Assembly: GCA_016758965.1 (NCBI GenBank)
Contig: JAEPRB010000342.1
Coordinates: forward strand, 1-34,053
DNA: 34,053 nucleotides
Direction: 5' to 3'
Source: Circinella minor
Lineage: Eukaryota; Mucoromycota; Mucoromycetes; Mucorales; Lichtheimiaceae
Positions 21,522 through 33,640 of this stretch are shown here, one piece after another. A model generated the notes under the pieces. It did not search any database. It saw nothing but the letters and a program-made list of their open reading frames with translations, and was not told where the DNA came from. Position 1 is the first letter of the stretch. The number at the start of each line of letters is the position of its first letter. A program made the translations under genes and the position numbers.

Positions 21522-22161
21522 AGAAAAAAAAAGTAAAATAAATATTGCTTATATATATATTTATATATATATTATACCAACTGCTAATTTTGAATATTTA
21601 TTTGTTGCTATGGTAATTACTTATATGGGTTGCCTAAGTAACCTACCTATTTTCATTGTGTTGTGGAAAAAAAAAAAGGTGATAAGTGCAAAAAAAAAAA
21701 GAATGTTATCTATAAAGTTAGCTGTTGCGATATTGATAAAGTTTATCAATCATCATAGTTATTAGTTATTGTTGCTTAATGAACAATATGATGGAGGCTA
21801 GAGTACTGTTATTTCTTCTAAAAAGCCAAATTGGTGCCTGAAATACAACATAATATAATGTTTCAAAATTCTTTTTTTTTCTTATGTTTTTCTTTTCAAG
21901 GTAAAGTATATAATTATCATCGTTTCAAGGTACAAAGAGGATTTTGTTATAAAAAAAAATGACGTTCTATCCCATATTTCATTTCTTGCGTAACTGGAAA
22001 AAAAAAGTAAAAGAGGAACCGTGATCCCTTGTGGTGTCGGATACTAAAAAGAGTTTCTGCATTGAAGAAAAAAAATCACATAATAATGGCGGGATATTTC
22101 TTTGTATCTCTTTTCTTTCTTCTTCCCCTCTTCTCAAAAAAAAAAAACTACAACTACAACT
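21522..22161. promoter_or_regulatory. Spacer upstream of the Rab32 gene
   Basis: A 640-bp AT-rich spacer with the 3' flank of the SLF2/Nse6-like gene and the promoter and 5' UTR of Rab32. A GC-richer segment (about 22015-22045) and a C/T-rich run (about 22110-22135) precede the Rab32 start codon. No other gene was seen. Confidence 0.5.
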
Positions 22162-23392
22162 ATGGTGAGGAATAATATTTTATTTTATTTTATTTTAACT
22201 TTATTCAATTGAAATTAAGACAAATGTTAAACTCAATCTTGAATATACATTTGAAAAATAGACTGAAGTAAAAGAATATCTCTATAAAATCCTGGTCGTA
22301 GGTGACTTGGGAACCGGTAAAACAAGTATTATCAGAAGATATGTACATAATATTTTCTCGAGCAATTATAAATCTACAGTGAGTTTCCTTCTTTTAATTT
22401 AACTACATGCATACGATGGGAACATACATAATAACTATTAGTACTGCATGTGCTCGGGAATGGAGGAAGAAGAAGAAAAAAGGCTACGTTAAAATATATA
22501 CAAATAAATATATCTTTATAAAACTAAAGAAAAAAACAACCCCTTTTTTATTTCACTCTCTTTATATATATACAAAACATACCTTTTCATATTATAATTT
22601 CTTGCAAAACATATATACATGATCTATATGTATGTATGTATGTATGTATGTATATCCATCTATCTATTTATCTATCTATTCTTAGATCGGAGTTGATTTT
22701 GCTCTTAAAGTGATTCAATGGTCTCCAGATATTATTGTAAGATTACAATTATGGGATATTGCAGGACAAGAACGATTTGGAAACATGACTCGTGTGTACT
22801 ACAAGGAGGCATTAGGTGCATTTGTTGTATGTGATGTTACTCGACAATCTACATTTGAGGGCGTTACTAAATGGAAAGATGATATTGATGCTAAAGTCAG
22901 TTTACCAAGTGCTTGGGGTGGAGGAAATATTCCTGTTGTTTTGTTAGCGAACAAGGTAAAAAATTCTTTGTTCTTTTTTTAAAAAATTACCTATTTTATA
23001 AAAAAAAATTAAAGAAAACTAAATATATAAATTTATGATAGAGTGATTTGGTAAATGAAGGACATGGTCAACATGTAAACCCTATGGAAATGGATGAATT
23101 ATGTGAAAAACATGGATTTTTAAAATGGTAAATAACTCTTATATCTAAGTCATTCCTACGTAACCAAAGAAAACTAGATAATATTTATTGATTTGCTAAT
23201 ATACATTTGATATACAGGTTCGAAACATCAGCAAAGGATAATACAAACATTGATGATGCAGCTCGCTTTCTTATTCAATCCATTCTTAGTATTGAAGAAG
23301 AGCATGGATCCCCCGATTTGGATGATGATGATAGTGAACGAATTCATATTGATGATAATAAGAGTAACAATGGTGGTGGAGGATGTTGTTAG
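22162..23392 (+). CDS. RAB32: Rab32/38-family small GTPase
   Basis: Exons 22162-22164 (ATG alone), 22262-22378, 22686-22955, 23042-23127 and 23218-23392 give 216 residues. Motifs are the P-loop GDLGTGKT (15-22), IGVDFALKV after switch I, and WDIAGQERFGNMTRVYYKEA (63-82). Ile rather than Thr after WD, together with FALKV, is diagnostic of Rab32/38/29. LLANKSD (126-132), FETSAKDN (160-167) and a double-Cys prenylation tail (215-216) after an acidic, Asn/Gly-rich linker complete it. Unlike the Rho gene upstream, all catalytic residues are intact. In animals Rab32 acts on lysosome-related organelles, mitochondria-associated membranes and autophagy. The ATG-only first coding exon is required because an in-frame TAG lies directly before Thr2 and there is no other usable ATG. 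Introns are 97, 307, 86 and 90 bp. Confidence 0.93.
22627..22679. repeat. (TATG)n / (TATC)n simple repeats in a Rab32 intron
   Basis: Six TATG units (22627-22650) followed by TATC-type units up to about 22679, next to the 3' splice site of the second Rab32 intron. Confidence 0.9.
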
Positions 23393-24565
23393 ATTTAAGT
23401 AATTTAAAAACTTCTTTTGTAGCTATTATATCAAACTATTATAACCATTACAATTTTCTCCATTTCCCTTATATTTCCTTTACATAGCATGAAATGATTT
23501 TTTTTTCTTTGTTCTACGAGCTGTATATATGATTCCTTCGTATTTTATATTTAATCTTGTATGTATATATTTATCTATATTCGTATAGGATAATAACAGT
23601 TAATTACATTTCACGAGGGGGAAGTGGATAAGACATATCTTACAGCCCCATATATTATGGGAGTTAAAAAAAGAAATTGGTACATCAGACTCAATTATTA
23701 ACTATTTGCATCAGCCTAAATGATCTACATATACATATTATGACATATACCATGACAAGGTCTTATGACCCAAAAAAAAAATATTAATTCGACATTTTAC
23801 TTTATAAAGACGGAATATATATACTCTATAAAAAAGTAACCTTGGTTTATATAGAAACAAAACTTCATTTAATACTATATTTTGAAGTTATAGCTATTGT
23901 TATTGTATAGATGTATATATATGTATGTATGTATAAGAAGCTCATTCGGCTGTTTATCATTTTTATACAAATAGAATAAAAGTATGAATATTCACATAAT
24001 AGTAGAAAAGAAAGCGTATGTAAAGGAGAGTTTTTTTTTTTTTTTTTAATCAGAAAGAAGACACCATATTTGTTCAAATATGGTCCCATTTATATTTATT
24101 CAAAATTATATCATATTTTTTTTATATTGCTCCTTGGATAATAATGATAATAATATAAATCTATCATCTATCAATCAATCCAAAAAAGAAAACTTCCCCC
24201 CCCCTTTTAATATACTTATGAGGAATTATTTGATCATTAACACTTTTACTATTAATTCTCTCCAATAATCTATCATCAAGAAAATAAGCTTGTTTAAGTT
24301 ATATAATATTTTAACCAGCTAATTGACAATAACAAAGAAAAAAAAATAACCCCTTGGTGATTATCACTGTGAGCTTCACATATTACGCACTACATACACA
24401 CGCACAAACATCAGTTCGTATCCGAATTTATTTTTTAATAGTGGATTAAACTGAGTGAAACCATGCTAGTTCCTTTTCTCTTCTTTTTGTGCGCGTGTGT
24501 CGATCAACAATCACAAGAAACTCTTTTGCTTTTTGTTTATCATAATTATAATTAATATATAATTC
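23393..24565. promoter_or_regulatory. Spacer between Rab32 and the syntaxin gene
   Basis: A 1.17-kb AT-rich stretch. The left part should carry the Rab32 3' UTR and the right part the syntaxin promoter. It contains a near-perfect 22-bp palindrome (24063-24084), a C8 run near 24197 and GT/CG-containing GTGCGCGTGTG near 24489. No coding region was recognised. Confidence 0.5.
24063..24084. promoter_or_regulatory. Palindrome with 10-bp perfect arms
   Basis: ACCATATTTG (24063-24072) is the exact inverted copy of CAAATATGGT (24075-24084), separated by TT. The core resembles a CC(A/T)6GG-like MADS-box half arrangement, but identity as a factor site is inference. It lies about 480 bp before the syntaxin start codon. 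A hairpin at the end of a transcript is the alternative. Confidence 0.4.
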
Positions 24566-26775
24566 ATGTCCTATTCTTTCAGTAGAGATCGTACTGCAGA
24601 ATTGAGAGTAAATTTTCCTTTTTCTTTTTTTTCAACTCTTTGCTCTTTCTTATCAATAATAACATAAAATTTATCTATTGTACTTTATATATATATACAT
24701 TATTTAGGGTGATAATGACGGTGGTAGAAGAGATAGGTAATATATAAATATATATATGTCTCACTCATTCCAAGCAAAAAAAAAAAAAAACTAATTTTTA
24801 CTGAGATTTTTTCTATGCAGTCAGGAATTTGGACCTCGTCGAACACCAACAGGATATCGTTCAGCTCAACAACCACCTGTTACTACTGCTAATACACCAC
24901 CACCACGCTCATACCGTCAACAACAAAATACATCTACAGTAGCTCCATTCGACAATGACGATGACGATTATAAAGAATTTTCTCCAGCAAGAGATGATTA
25001 TGATAATCGGAATCATGAAGCTATTGAAATGCAACCTACACAAAACCAACGTACACGACCACCACCTAATATACAAAATATGGACGGATTTTTTCAAGAA
25101 GTAATATATATATATTTATATATATGTTCCTGCGAATTATAACAAAAAAAAAAAGTTAAATGAACTTAAATTAATATATATTCATATATTATATAGGTGG
25201 ATAGTTTAAAGAACGATATATCTACTGTCAGTGACAATGTAGATAGGATAGAAAGATTACATACATCAGCATTGGTTAGTTTTAATGAACAACAATCACG
25301 GCAAATATCTAAGGATTTAGCACAAATTAAACGACAAACACAAGCACAAAATATTGAATTAAAAGATAGGATTAAAGGTAAGCATATATACAGATCAAAA
25401 ACAATGGATTTTTCAAGAACAGGTTTAACTAATATTAATATTCATTGTATATATTTATAATTCTTATAGCTTTAGAAGCTTCCAATGCAAGGTTACCAAG
25501 AGATTCATCCGATGCTCAAATTCGAAGCTCTCAGGTATATAAGAACTATATAAATAAAAACCATACGAATGTAAAGTTGGAATTAAAGAAAGAGAGAGAA
25601 AATATAGAGTACTGCATTACGAAAACGATTCTTGGAAACTATTCAAAGATACCAAGATGTGGAACGTACATATGAACAAAAATATCGTCAACGAGTGGAA
25701 AGACAGATTAGAATTGGTAATATATTACTTTCTGTTATGTATAAGAGTTAGAAACATACATTTGTACACACACACATACACACACATACACACACCTATA
25801 TATATATATATATATATTCTAAGAATTATTATTATTTCTTTTTGTGTTATATATGAAGTTAAGCCTGATGCAACACAAGATGAAGTAGATCAATTTATTG
25901 ATTCTGATGATTCAACTCAAGTTTTTGCACAATCGGTAAATTTATGGGGAAAAAAAATTCCTCAACTTTTGTCCCTCGAACTTTGGTCATAAAAAGAATT
26001 GACCACACGACCTGACCTGAAAAAAAAATAACATATTTCTAATATCATATTTTTGCTATTACTATTAATATTATTGTTATTATATCATGTATAATATATA
26101 ATTATTTAGTTAATGCATGCTACTCGTACAAATCAAGCTCGAGCTGTCTTATCCGAAGTACAAACACGTCATGTTGATATTAAACGCATTGAAAAGACAA
26201 TTATGGTAAAGTCTCTTCGTATAAAAATTATGATGTTATCATGGTAATAAATTCAATAACTAACAACTTTTTGGTATATATATATATGAATATGTATATT
26301 AGGAACTTCATCAATTGTTTTTAGACATGTCAATGCTTGTTGAGCAACAAGGCGAAGTTCTTACGAGTGCTGAACAAAATGCAGATCAAACTGTGGGTCA
26401 TATGAAAGAAGGAAATAGTATGATTTCCAAGGCAATTCTTAGTGCTAAAGCAACTCGGCATGTAAGTCTATCCCTTTTTCTTTTTTATTATATTCTGTTT
26501 CTCCACACACATATACGTATGTCTGTGTGTTGGAACAACAAGAACAAAAAATAGTCGTCAAATCTAAACTATTTGTTTGTGTTTAGAAAAAATGGTGTTG
26601 CTTATTTCTTACTATTGGTATTTGCGTTATGATTGCAATTCTAGTTTGGTGGTTTGGATTTAATCATCCGGTAATTTTTTATTTCTATTTTTTTATAAAA
26701 AGCTTTGAACAAAATAGACATGAAGAAGATATTGATACTGTATTTTTTTAGGGTGTTGGTGACGGTAGTAATTAA
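24566..26775 (+). CDS. SSO1: Plasma-membrane Qa-SNARE (syntaxin-1/Sso type)
   Basis: Eleven exons (24566-24607, 24708-24736, 24821-25100, 25197-25377, 25470-25534, 25608-25716, 25859-25935, 26110-26205, 26303-26461, 26587-26670, 26752-26775) give 381 residues. A Pro/Gln/Asp-rich N-terminal region is followed by MDGFFQEVDSLKNDI, the start of the syntaxin Habc bundle, then two more amphipathic helices. The SNARE motif (about 272-335) includes LSEVQTRHVDIKRIEKTI and LFLDMSMLVEQQGE; Gln309 is the expected zero-layer Gln. A basic stretch (RHKK) leads into a single hydrophobic anchor (about 349-369) and a short luminal or extracellular tail. With SNAP-25/Sec9 and a v-SNARE such proteins drive secretory vesicle fusion at the plasma membrane. 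Ten introns break a 1.15-kb coding sequence; all junctions are GT-AG and the frame closes. Confidence 0.93.
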
Positions 26776-27202
26776 TTAATAACTTAGTATAATAATGATA
26801 GTAATTTATATAACATTAATATTTGAAACAAAAATATATCATAATATGATGTTTATACGTAACAGAAATTTTTTTATAAATTAAATTTATATCATTCTTT
26901 TGCGTAAAATGTGTATACTGTAAACTGTATAGTGACGACTATTTTAATTTTTTGCTATATTTTTATAAATTAATCGAAGCTTTACATTCAAATATATTTT
27001 CTAATATAAGTTTGAGTATATTGGAATAAACATTGGGAATAATATGCTAATATATAACATATTGTCTATTCACTACTCTAAAAGCACTGATATTAACTTA
27101 ATATATATACATTCCGATAAAGAATTGAATATATACTATTTTATATCAATTTAAAATAAATAAATGTTACGTCAATCGATATTTGTTCCATCAGGACTTA
27201 TT
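26776..27202. other. Convergent 3' spacer between syntaxin and AMP deaminase
   Basis: 427 bp of very AT-rich DNA between two facing stop codons. It contains the 3' ends of both transcripts; no other signal was seen. Confidence 0.6.
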
Positions 27203-30200
27203 TTACTGTTGCTCATCATCCAATTCCTTCGTTTTTGAATTAATAACATGTTGCTTCTTAATTTCATTTTGTACCTTATCTTCTTCACGTACTCGTTTGC
27301 GAGCGTTACCCTCATCTAAGCTCTCTATATGAAGAATTTATTGATAGTCTTGCATTAATTGATCATTATAATTGATATAGCGATAGTGTATCTACACATA
27401 GCTCTCTTACCATTGGGTTTTCTAAAACCTTCAAAGTAATGAACATCTTGTTGCCATTCTAGATCAGAACGTAATATTGCTGCACCTAACATGTCTTGTC
27501 GAAGGACGCCCACTTCGACTGCATGTGTCACATCAGCAGGTCCACGTGGAGCATAACGACGTAAGGTATCTAATTCATTCAAAAGTGCTTCTTCACGGTG
27601 CTTGATACGGATATCAGGTATATTGGTTTTTTTCATGTCATTCCCTTCTACTCCCTTTTTGTGCCAATTTTTTCCAATCCATTCTTCCTTGATACTGTTT
27701 TCCCACCCACTTTGAATTACAGAATTACGTGCTAATTCACACATATCTGCTGATGATAATTTCCAAATCTATGTATATAAGAGATTAGAGTGATTTTAGT
27801 TGATACATACATATAGGTAATATGGGGTTTTTGTAGCTAATTTATTTTTCATTACCTGTGCGGCAACACCATATTCTTCTAACAAAGGATCTCTTGTGAA
27901 ATGGAACTGTAATGGATCATCCGTTGACAGAGAAACTTTGAGACCACGTTGAAAGAATTCGTGAAATGGATTACGATCGTATGTCAAAAATAATGCATTA
28001 TTCGAAAGTGGAGCCATGGCAATGCCAATTTGTGCCAAATAATACAAATATTGCAATACCGGCGTTTTTTGTAACAAGATACCATGGTTGATACCAAAAG
28101 ATGTCAAAAATGCACTTGCAAGATGTTCAATATCACCTGCTTCGCCCGAATGAGGTCTAAATGTAAATGTGCCTATTTCCATGCATGCATGCATACATAA
28201 ATTTATAAATAAGTTCCATCAATTTCTCTCGTCCTCATTCTTGAATACATTTCATTTCATTTTCCTAACTTACCGAAATCGCGCGCTTTCCGCCAGTTAT
28301 TTAGTGAGGCAATATTGGCGTACATGTAATAAATATAATAACTATAAGGAGGATTTTCTTTACTATTCCATTCATCTGGAGTTGGAAAATTGTTTAAAGA
28401 AAGTTTTTCTTCCGATAAAGATTCATCATCTACTGAGTCGAATCCAACAACGCGTTGTAATAATACGTGAAGTTCAGGATGTGTGGAAGGATCCTTAGTC
28501 ACTTCAAATAGAGGTTCAAAAATATCTATAAAAAAGAAGTAAAAATAAATATACACACTTTTATACATATTATTCTTTTTCTTTTAATAATGACAACTTA
28601 CTTTGAACCATGTCATGAAAGCTATTGATTACATTTGCACCCTTATGAACTTGATATATACGAGGTACCTGTACCAACCAACGAACATTGGATGAGAACA
28701 ATTTATGGTTTATAACCCATTTTGCTAGTTTATCCCATTCATCTTTTGATCTGATTATAAACAAAAAAAAAAGTAAGTTATATTTACACATAGTAGTTTG
28801 TTTATTTTTACGTGTTAATTGACTTACGTTCCCAAAATAGTCAAACGTGGCTCAACATTTTGATATCTCGTCACTTCTAAATCGAATATCATTTCTACGT
28901 AATGTTTTTTATTTAGTTCAATAATAAGTAGAATAGAATAAACCATCTATCAAATCAAATATATATATATATATTACCTCTAGTAATTTCTGCAAGATAT
29001 TTTCCATTATTATAACTATCTGTACCCATGAAAATATCACGTAATTTACTTTGCCCGATTGGATTAAAATGACGAAGGAAATTATCGAAGCGATCAAAAG
29101 AATCTCTATGGGCCTATATAATCAATAACAACAACAGATGCATAAGTAAAAAAAAAAAGATATAATCTGTCATCTTATATAAAATATTATAAATGACTGT
29201 TTACATATGTATCAAGAGTATCTATGCTCAAATCATGGCTTGTCAAATTCAATTGTTCAAACACTTCTTTGAGAGTGCTATGTTTCCCATCTTCATAAAG
29301 CACAATTTCCTATATGAAAAAAATAATAATAATAATAATTAAGTGACTGAGCCATACATAAAAAAGAAACCAAATATCGCAAAAAGTTATTTTGTATTTT
29401 ACATCAGGATGTTGTTTCAGTTTTGTTTTCATAAAGCGCAGCAAGTGCATTTGAGTCATACTACTGTCTTGATGAATATGAGTATCCACTTTACGAACAT
29501 TGTAGAAATCTCTATGTGGCGTACGCTATTATGATTTTGATAAGTAGCAATTTAATACAATCATATAACTCTCTTGTCTATCATTGTTATTATTATCCAC
29601 CCAATCCTCCTTCTTAAATGACATCGAGTCATTTTTTTTTCCTTTTTCCTACCTTGGAATCTACAAGTTCTTCGTACTCATTGACTAACTTATACATTTT
29701 CCATTTCCCTTCCAGATATTGTAACCTTCGAAGTGATAAACTTTGGGTTGGACCATCACTAAAATATATTATAATACAACAGTCGGAAATAAAAATAAAA
29801 AGCTGTTATTAGAGAGAGAGAAAGAGCATCATAGTATATCGTTGATTATAACATTCCCCTTTTTTCCCTCTCCGTCCATGTAAAGAACTTTAATATATTA
29901 TACCTGACGGCGCTCAAGATTACATTTAAATCTTGAAGAAATTCTTTCCTACTTGAAACATTATATAATGCATGTTCTTCGAATTCATCTATAAAAAAAA
30001 TTAGGAGTGTGCGACGATAATTTGCAAATATTAAATAAACAGTTATGCATATATATTTGGTTTTTGACGCCATACCTTTTTTGGTTTGGTACACCTGATA
30101 GACTCCTTCTGTTCCCATGCCAAAAGTATACTTTTTTCAAAAAAAAAATTCAAGTTTTGCATAGTAACATTATTTATATCAAAATCATGATGAGCTTTTA

Positions 30201-30827
30201 CGATTGAAACTTTTAAAGGTTGAATATAATATAAAAGTATAATTATCCATAGTTTATAAAATAATAAACATACAACATACCTCATGATCACCTGGTATCT
30301 CACATTCCTCAATTGAAAAGCTGTTCCCAACTGCGGCAGGTGAATCAGCAGTGCTTTCCCCTGACGGATAAATTTTCCAATCATCCTTATTTCTTGGGTC
30401 GTCTTCGAATCGTTGACGAGAACGATTTATATATTTTTCACGAATATCAAGACATGTGTGTAATTTTTCGTAAACTTTTTGTAAATCATCCACTACACCA
30501 ATATCTGTGGTAAGGCATGATATAATGAGCCCATATGCAAATAATAATATTCAAATACTTTCGTTTTATGTTTTATTATATATAAAAAATACCTTGTGTG
30601 GTATTGGTTACAGAACTGAAAAGACCACCACCGGCATATTCACCATACGACGAATTCTATTTAAACTATATGCGTCAGCTTCTCATAACAACAACTGAGA
30701 TAGCAAAAATATATAAAGATGAGGGAGGGAGGGGGTATGGAAAAAAATTGTTTCTCACGTTTTCAATCGATGTATTTGCAGCAGGAAAGCTGTTTGTTGC
30801 TTCTGAAGTCGGGCTAGAAATCGTCAT
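27203..30827 (-). CDS. AMD1: AMP deaminase
   Basis: Fifteen exons (30827-30759, 30656-30593, 30504-30281, 30130-30076, 29988-29904, 29758-29653, 29525-29403, 29309-29205, 29113-28978, 28894-28828, 28750-28602, 28525-28274, 28172-27856, 27768-27411, 27324-27203) give 743 residues. The enzyme deaminates AMP to IMP and ammonia in the purine nucleotide cycle. The metal-dependent amidohydrolase residues are present: THIH (216-219), [10 protein letters not shown] (483-492) and SLSTDDPLQ (559-567). Other family segments are [46 protein letters not shown]-like APLSNN, and [18 protein letters not shown]. The N-terminal regulatory region (about 200 residues) is somewhat shorter than in yeast Amd1. The C-terminal tail is longer than I remember for the family, about 90 residues, ending in a basic/acidic helix. 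The start at 30827 opens a 69-nt exon, and the in-frame reading closes through all 14 introns. Confidence 0.95.
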
Positions 30828-33369
30828 GAAAAAAAATAGAAACAAAGTATGGGAAGAAAAGAAGAAACAAAATGAAAGAAAAAAATTAGTGTACGTCATT
30901 TTGTTGGCAAGGAAAAGGAAGAAAAAGAGAAACACAGAAGAAAATGTGGCAATGGTGTACAACAGTTGATATATTTAAATCCAAAATTACTTAAAAAAGA
31001 AAACGAACTCAAAAGGGAAGGCGGCTTTCCCCAAAAAAAACCAATTTCAGGTACAATAAAAAAATATAGGCGTTATCTTTCATAGATAATTTTATCTCTT
31101 TTTCCAAATATAACAACATAGTATTGAATGGTAAAAAAGTATTTATGTAAATCTTACAACATATGTTTATCTCTACAAAAAAAACAATGTGGCTACTATA
31201 ACTGAATAATAAGATATATCAACTTCCACGTTATTAAAAAAAATCTCCGTGTAAAATTTTATGAATGATTTAAACTCTTTGGATGCATTTTAATTGTCTA
31301 TTGTACCTTGCCTCTGATTTCCAATCACGGCTTTATAATAATTTTCAGTGCTCCTCAATAAATTCACCCGCTTTTTTGTGAATCTTAAAAAAAAAACTTC
31401 GGATGCATATAACAAAAGTAATGATCTTTTTTTTTTTTTTTGATTTTTGCGCTTTTTATGTTTCTGGTTGCTGAGCTTCATCTGGTTTTTGTTTCCATAT
31501 GGCAAGATTAAAGAAAAAGAAATTAATGAAATTCTTCACGACCAAGATGTCATTGTAGTTAATGTAGAGCGGGAGATAAAGTCGAGAAGATAAATGTACT
31601 ACGCAGCTTGAGCTATTGTTCTCGTTGAATTAGATAGATAAATGAGGGTTTTCGGTGTATCGCAGTAACACTTTTTGGCTTAACATCTAGATGATTTACC
31701 TATTACCTGTACTAACTTGCGTGACCTTTTTCTTACGGTCTCATGTAACAGTCAGTTGTGGAATTTTTCTCGTAATGAAATTAAGTGGATCTTCAGGTAG
31801 AGGATGAAAACAAAAAATATTATCCATTTGAATATATAGATTATAGGCTTTCTTTTGCAAATATTCTATTTCGACGCTCGTATTAGACTGGGATTTTTGA
31901 TAATCGTATATAATATCATCTTACAAAGCGTACAGTTCATTATATCTTGTAACAAAAATTAGCCTTGTTTTGCTCTTACATTTTATAGATATAATGATTA
32001 ATTTGTTGTCAAGATTTTAAATTGTATTTGTGAAAAAAAAACTGTTCAGAATATCATTACTAAAACACTATGTTTATTTAAATTACAACGATGATTTGCA
32101 CTACCATATCAAATGATATATATATGCAATTCATTGAGTGTGCATATATGTCTATTATTGCACCAATAATATAATTAAGTTAGTATTACGAGTATTGAAA
32201 AAAAAACATAGTCCCCTTCTCTTTCTTTTTTTTTTAATTGATTGGTTCTAAACTGCTAATATTATTACCTTAGTTTGTCTGCTACTGGCTTTAGATTACA
32301 AATGGTAATAGTTGTTTAAATACTAGTACGTAAATGTGTCATTAAATTGACGACACGCAAATAAGTTTCTATAGCAATAAAGAATCTTGCTTATAGGGAT
32401 GAAATACAGCTATATTATACGCTACATGTTGAAAATTCATTTTCCGTATTACAAAAAACAAAATATAGCTTTTCTTTATATATAAATAAGCTGACAGTCC
32501 AGGCATCCGTATAGTCGTCAGGGCAAAAGGTCAGCTCTGATATTCCAACTGATTGTTTAATTTTGAATTACACCTAAGCAGACAGAATATTGTTTTTCTT
32601 ATGCATGCTGTCAGGCTTAAATTACTTTTCATATTTGATTATTTATATTTTATAATGGGGTCGTACTTAATCTATAAAGTGCTTATTTTTTATTATTATC
32701 CAAATATGTCACGTCATATTTTTTTCTCTTATTTAGTCTTTACTACTTTTTATTTGATAAAATTTATTTGACCTTCTCTTTTTTGTTTCCACGTTTCTTC
32801 TATTTGATTATTTATTTTAACTAACTTGTTTTTTAAATGGAAAACACATCCATTAATTTTTATGTGCATTATCTATAGTAACAAAATAAGTTTTAGTTTT
32901 GTTTTTTCTCATTGGTAGTATTTTGCCCCCTCCTTTGTTATTCTTTTCCTAATTTCATTTTTCTTCTGAATTCTTTTTACTATATTTTAATCACCTTATT
33001 TTTTCTATAGAAAATGTATATACATTTTATGATGGAGACAAAGTGTTTTTTTTCTCCCTTGCCAGTTTCCTCACTCTATTCTTCTATTAGATTCTCTAAC
33101 CTATTTTAGTTTGTTAATTTGATTAATTCGTTTTCACTATAGATTTGATACCTATTTAACACTACTTTTGGCCAGTAGTAATTTATAAAGCAAGCAGCAA
33201 AATATAACGTACTAAAATATATAATAATAAGAACAATAATGTATCTAGAACAAAATGGCAATTGCAAGAATATATTTATAGTATATAGTCTGAGGCTATC
33301 TTAGTTTGTTTCTCCCAGTTACTTTTCTTTTCTTCTTGCTTTCTGACCGATAAATGAACATCATGTTTG
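30828..33369. other. AT-rich gene-poor region beyond AMP deaminase
   Basis: About 2.5 kb. The left end is the AMP deaminase promoter; GGGAAGGCGGCTTTCCCC near 31015-31032 is an imperfect GC-rich palindrome standing out in AT-rich DNA and could be a control site. The rest consists of T and A runs with scattered short ORFs of low complexity that I do not regard as genes. No RNA gene or transposon ends were recognised. Confidence 0.5.
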
Positions 33370-33640
33370 AAGTATTTATAGATATAGATTTAATAGGAAA
33401 ATAAGGTAAGAATAAAGATGATAACAGAATAAGTCTTGTGAGAATTTTTCAAGTTTTTCATTATATAAAAAATAATATGATAATAAAAAGATAAAAAAGA
33501 TATTAGAATAATTATTTCTATTATAACTTTATAAGTAAGTTTTATATAATAAAACACCTGAAAGATTCTCACAAGACTTATTCTGTTATCATCTTTATTC
33601 TTACCTTATTTTCCTATTAAATCTATATCTATAAATACTT
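33370..33640. repeat. Foldback element with perfect 76-bp inverted arms
   Basis: The left arm (33370-33445) is the exact reverse complement of the right arm (33565-33640), each 76 nt. Pairing continues inwards with a few mismatches to about 33470/33540, leaving a loop of roughly 70 nt. RNA or single-stranded DNA from this segment would form a hairpin of about 100 bp. No target-site duplication or transposase is visible at the arm ends. Candidates are a MITE-like foldback element, an inverted duplication, or a palindrome from inserted mitochondrial DNA. Confidence 0.9.

Noticed and set aside
28178..28194. CATGCATGCATGC repeat in an AMP deaminase intron
   Set aside because: A short GCAT repeat close to a 3' splice site; palindromic by nature but too short and simple to call a regulatory site.
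30598..30969. 123-residue + strand ORF overlapping the 5' end of AMP deaminase
   Set aside because: It is the opposite strand of two verified AMP deaminase exons and their intron, with a Lys-rich low-complexity end.
32553..32771. 72-residue ORF on the + strand
   Set aside because: Its composition is Phe/Tyr/Leu low complexity as expected from translated AT-rich DNA; no domain, splice continuation or signal was seen.
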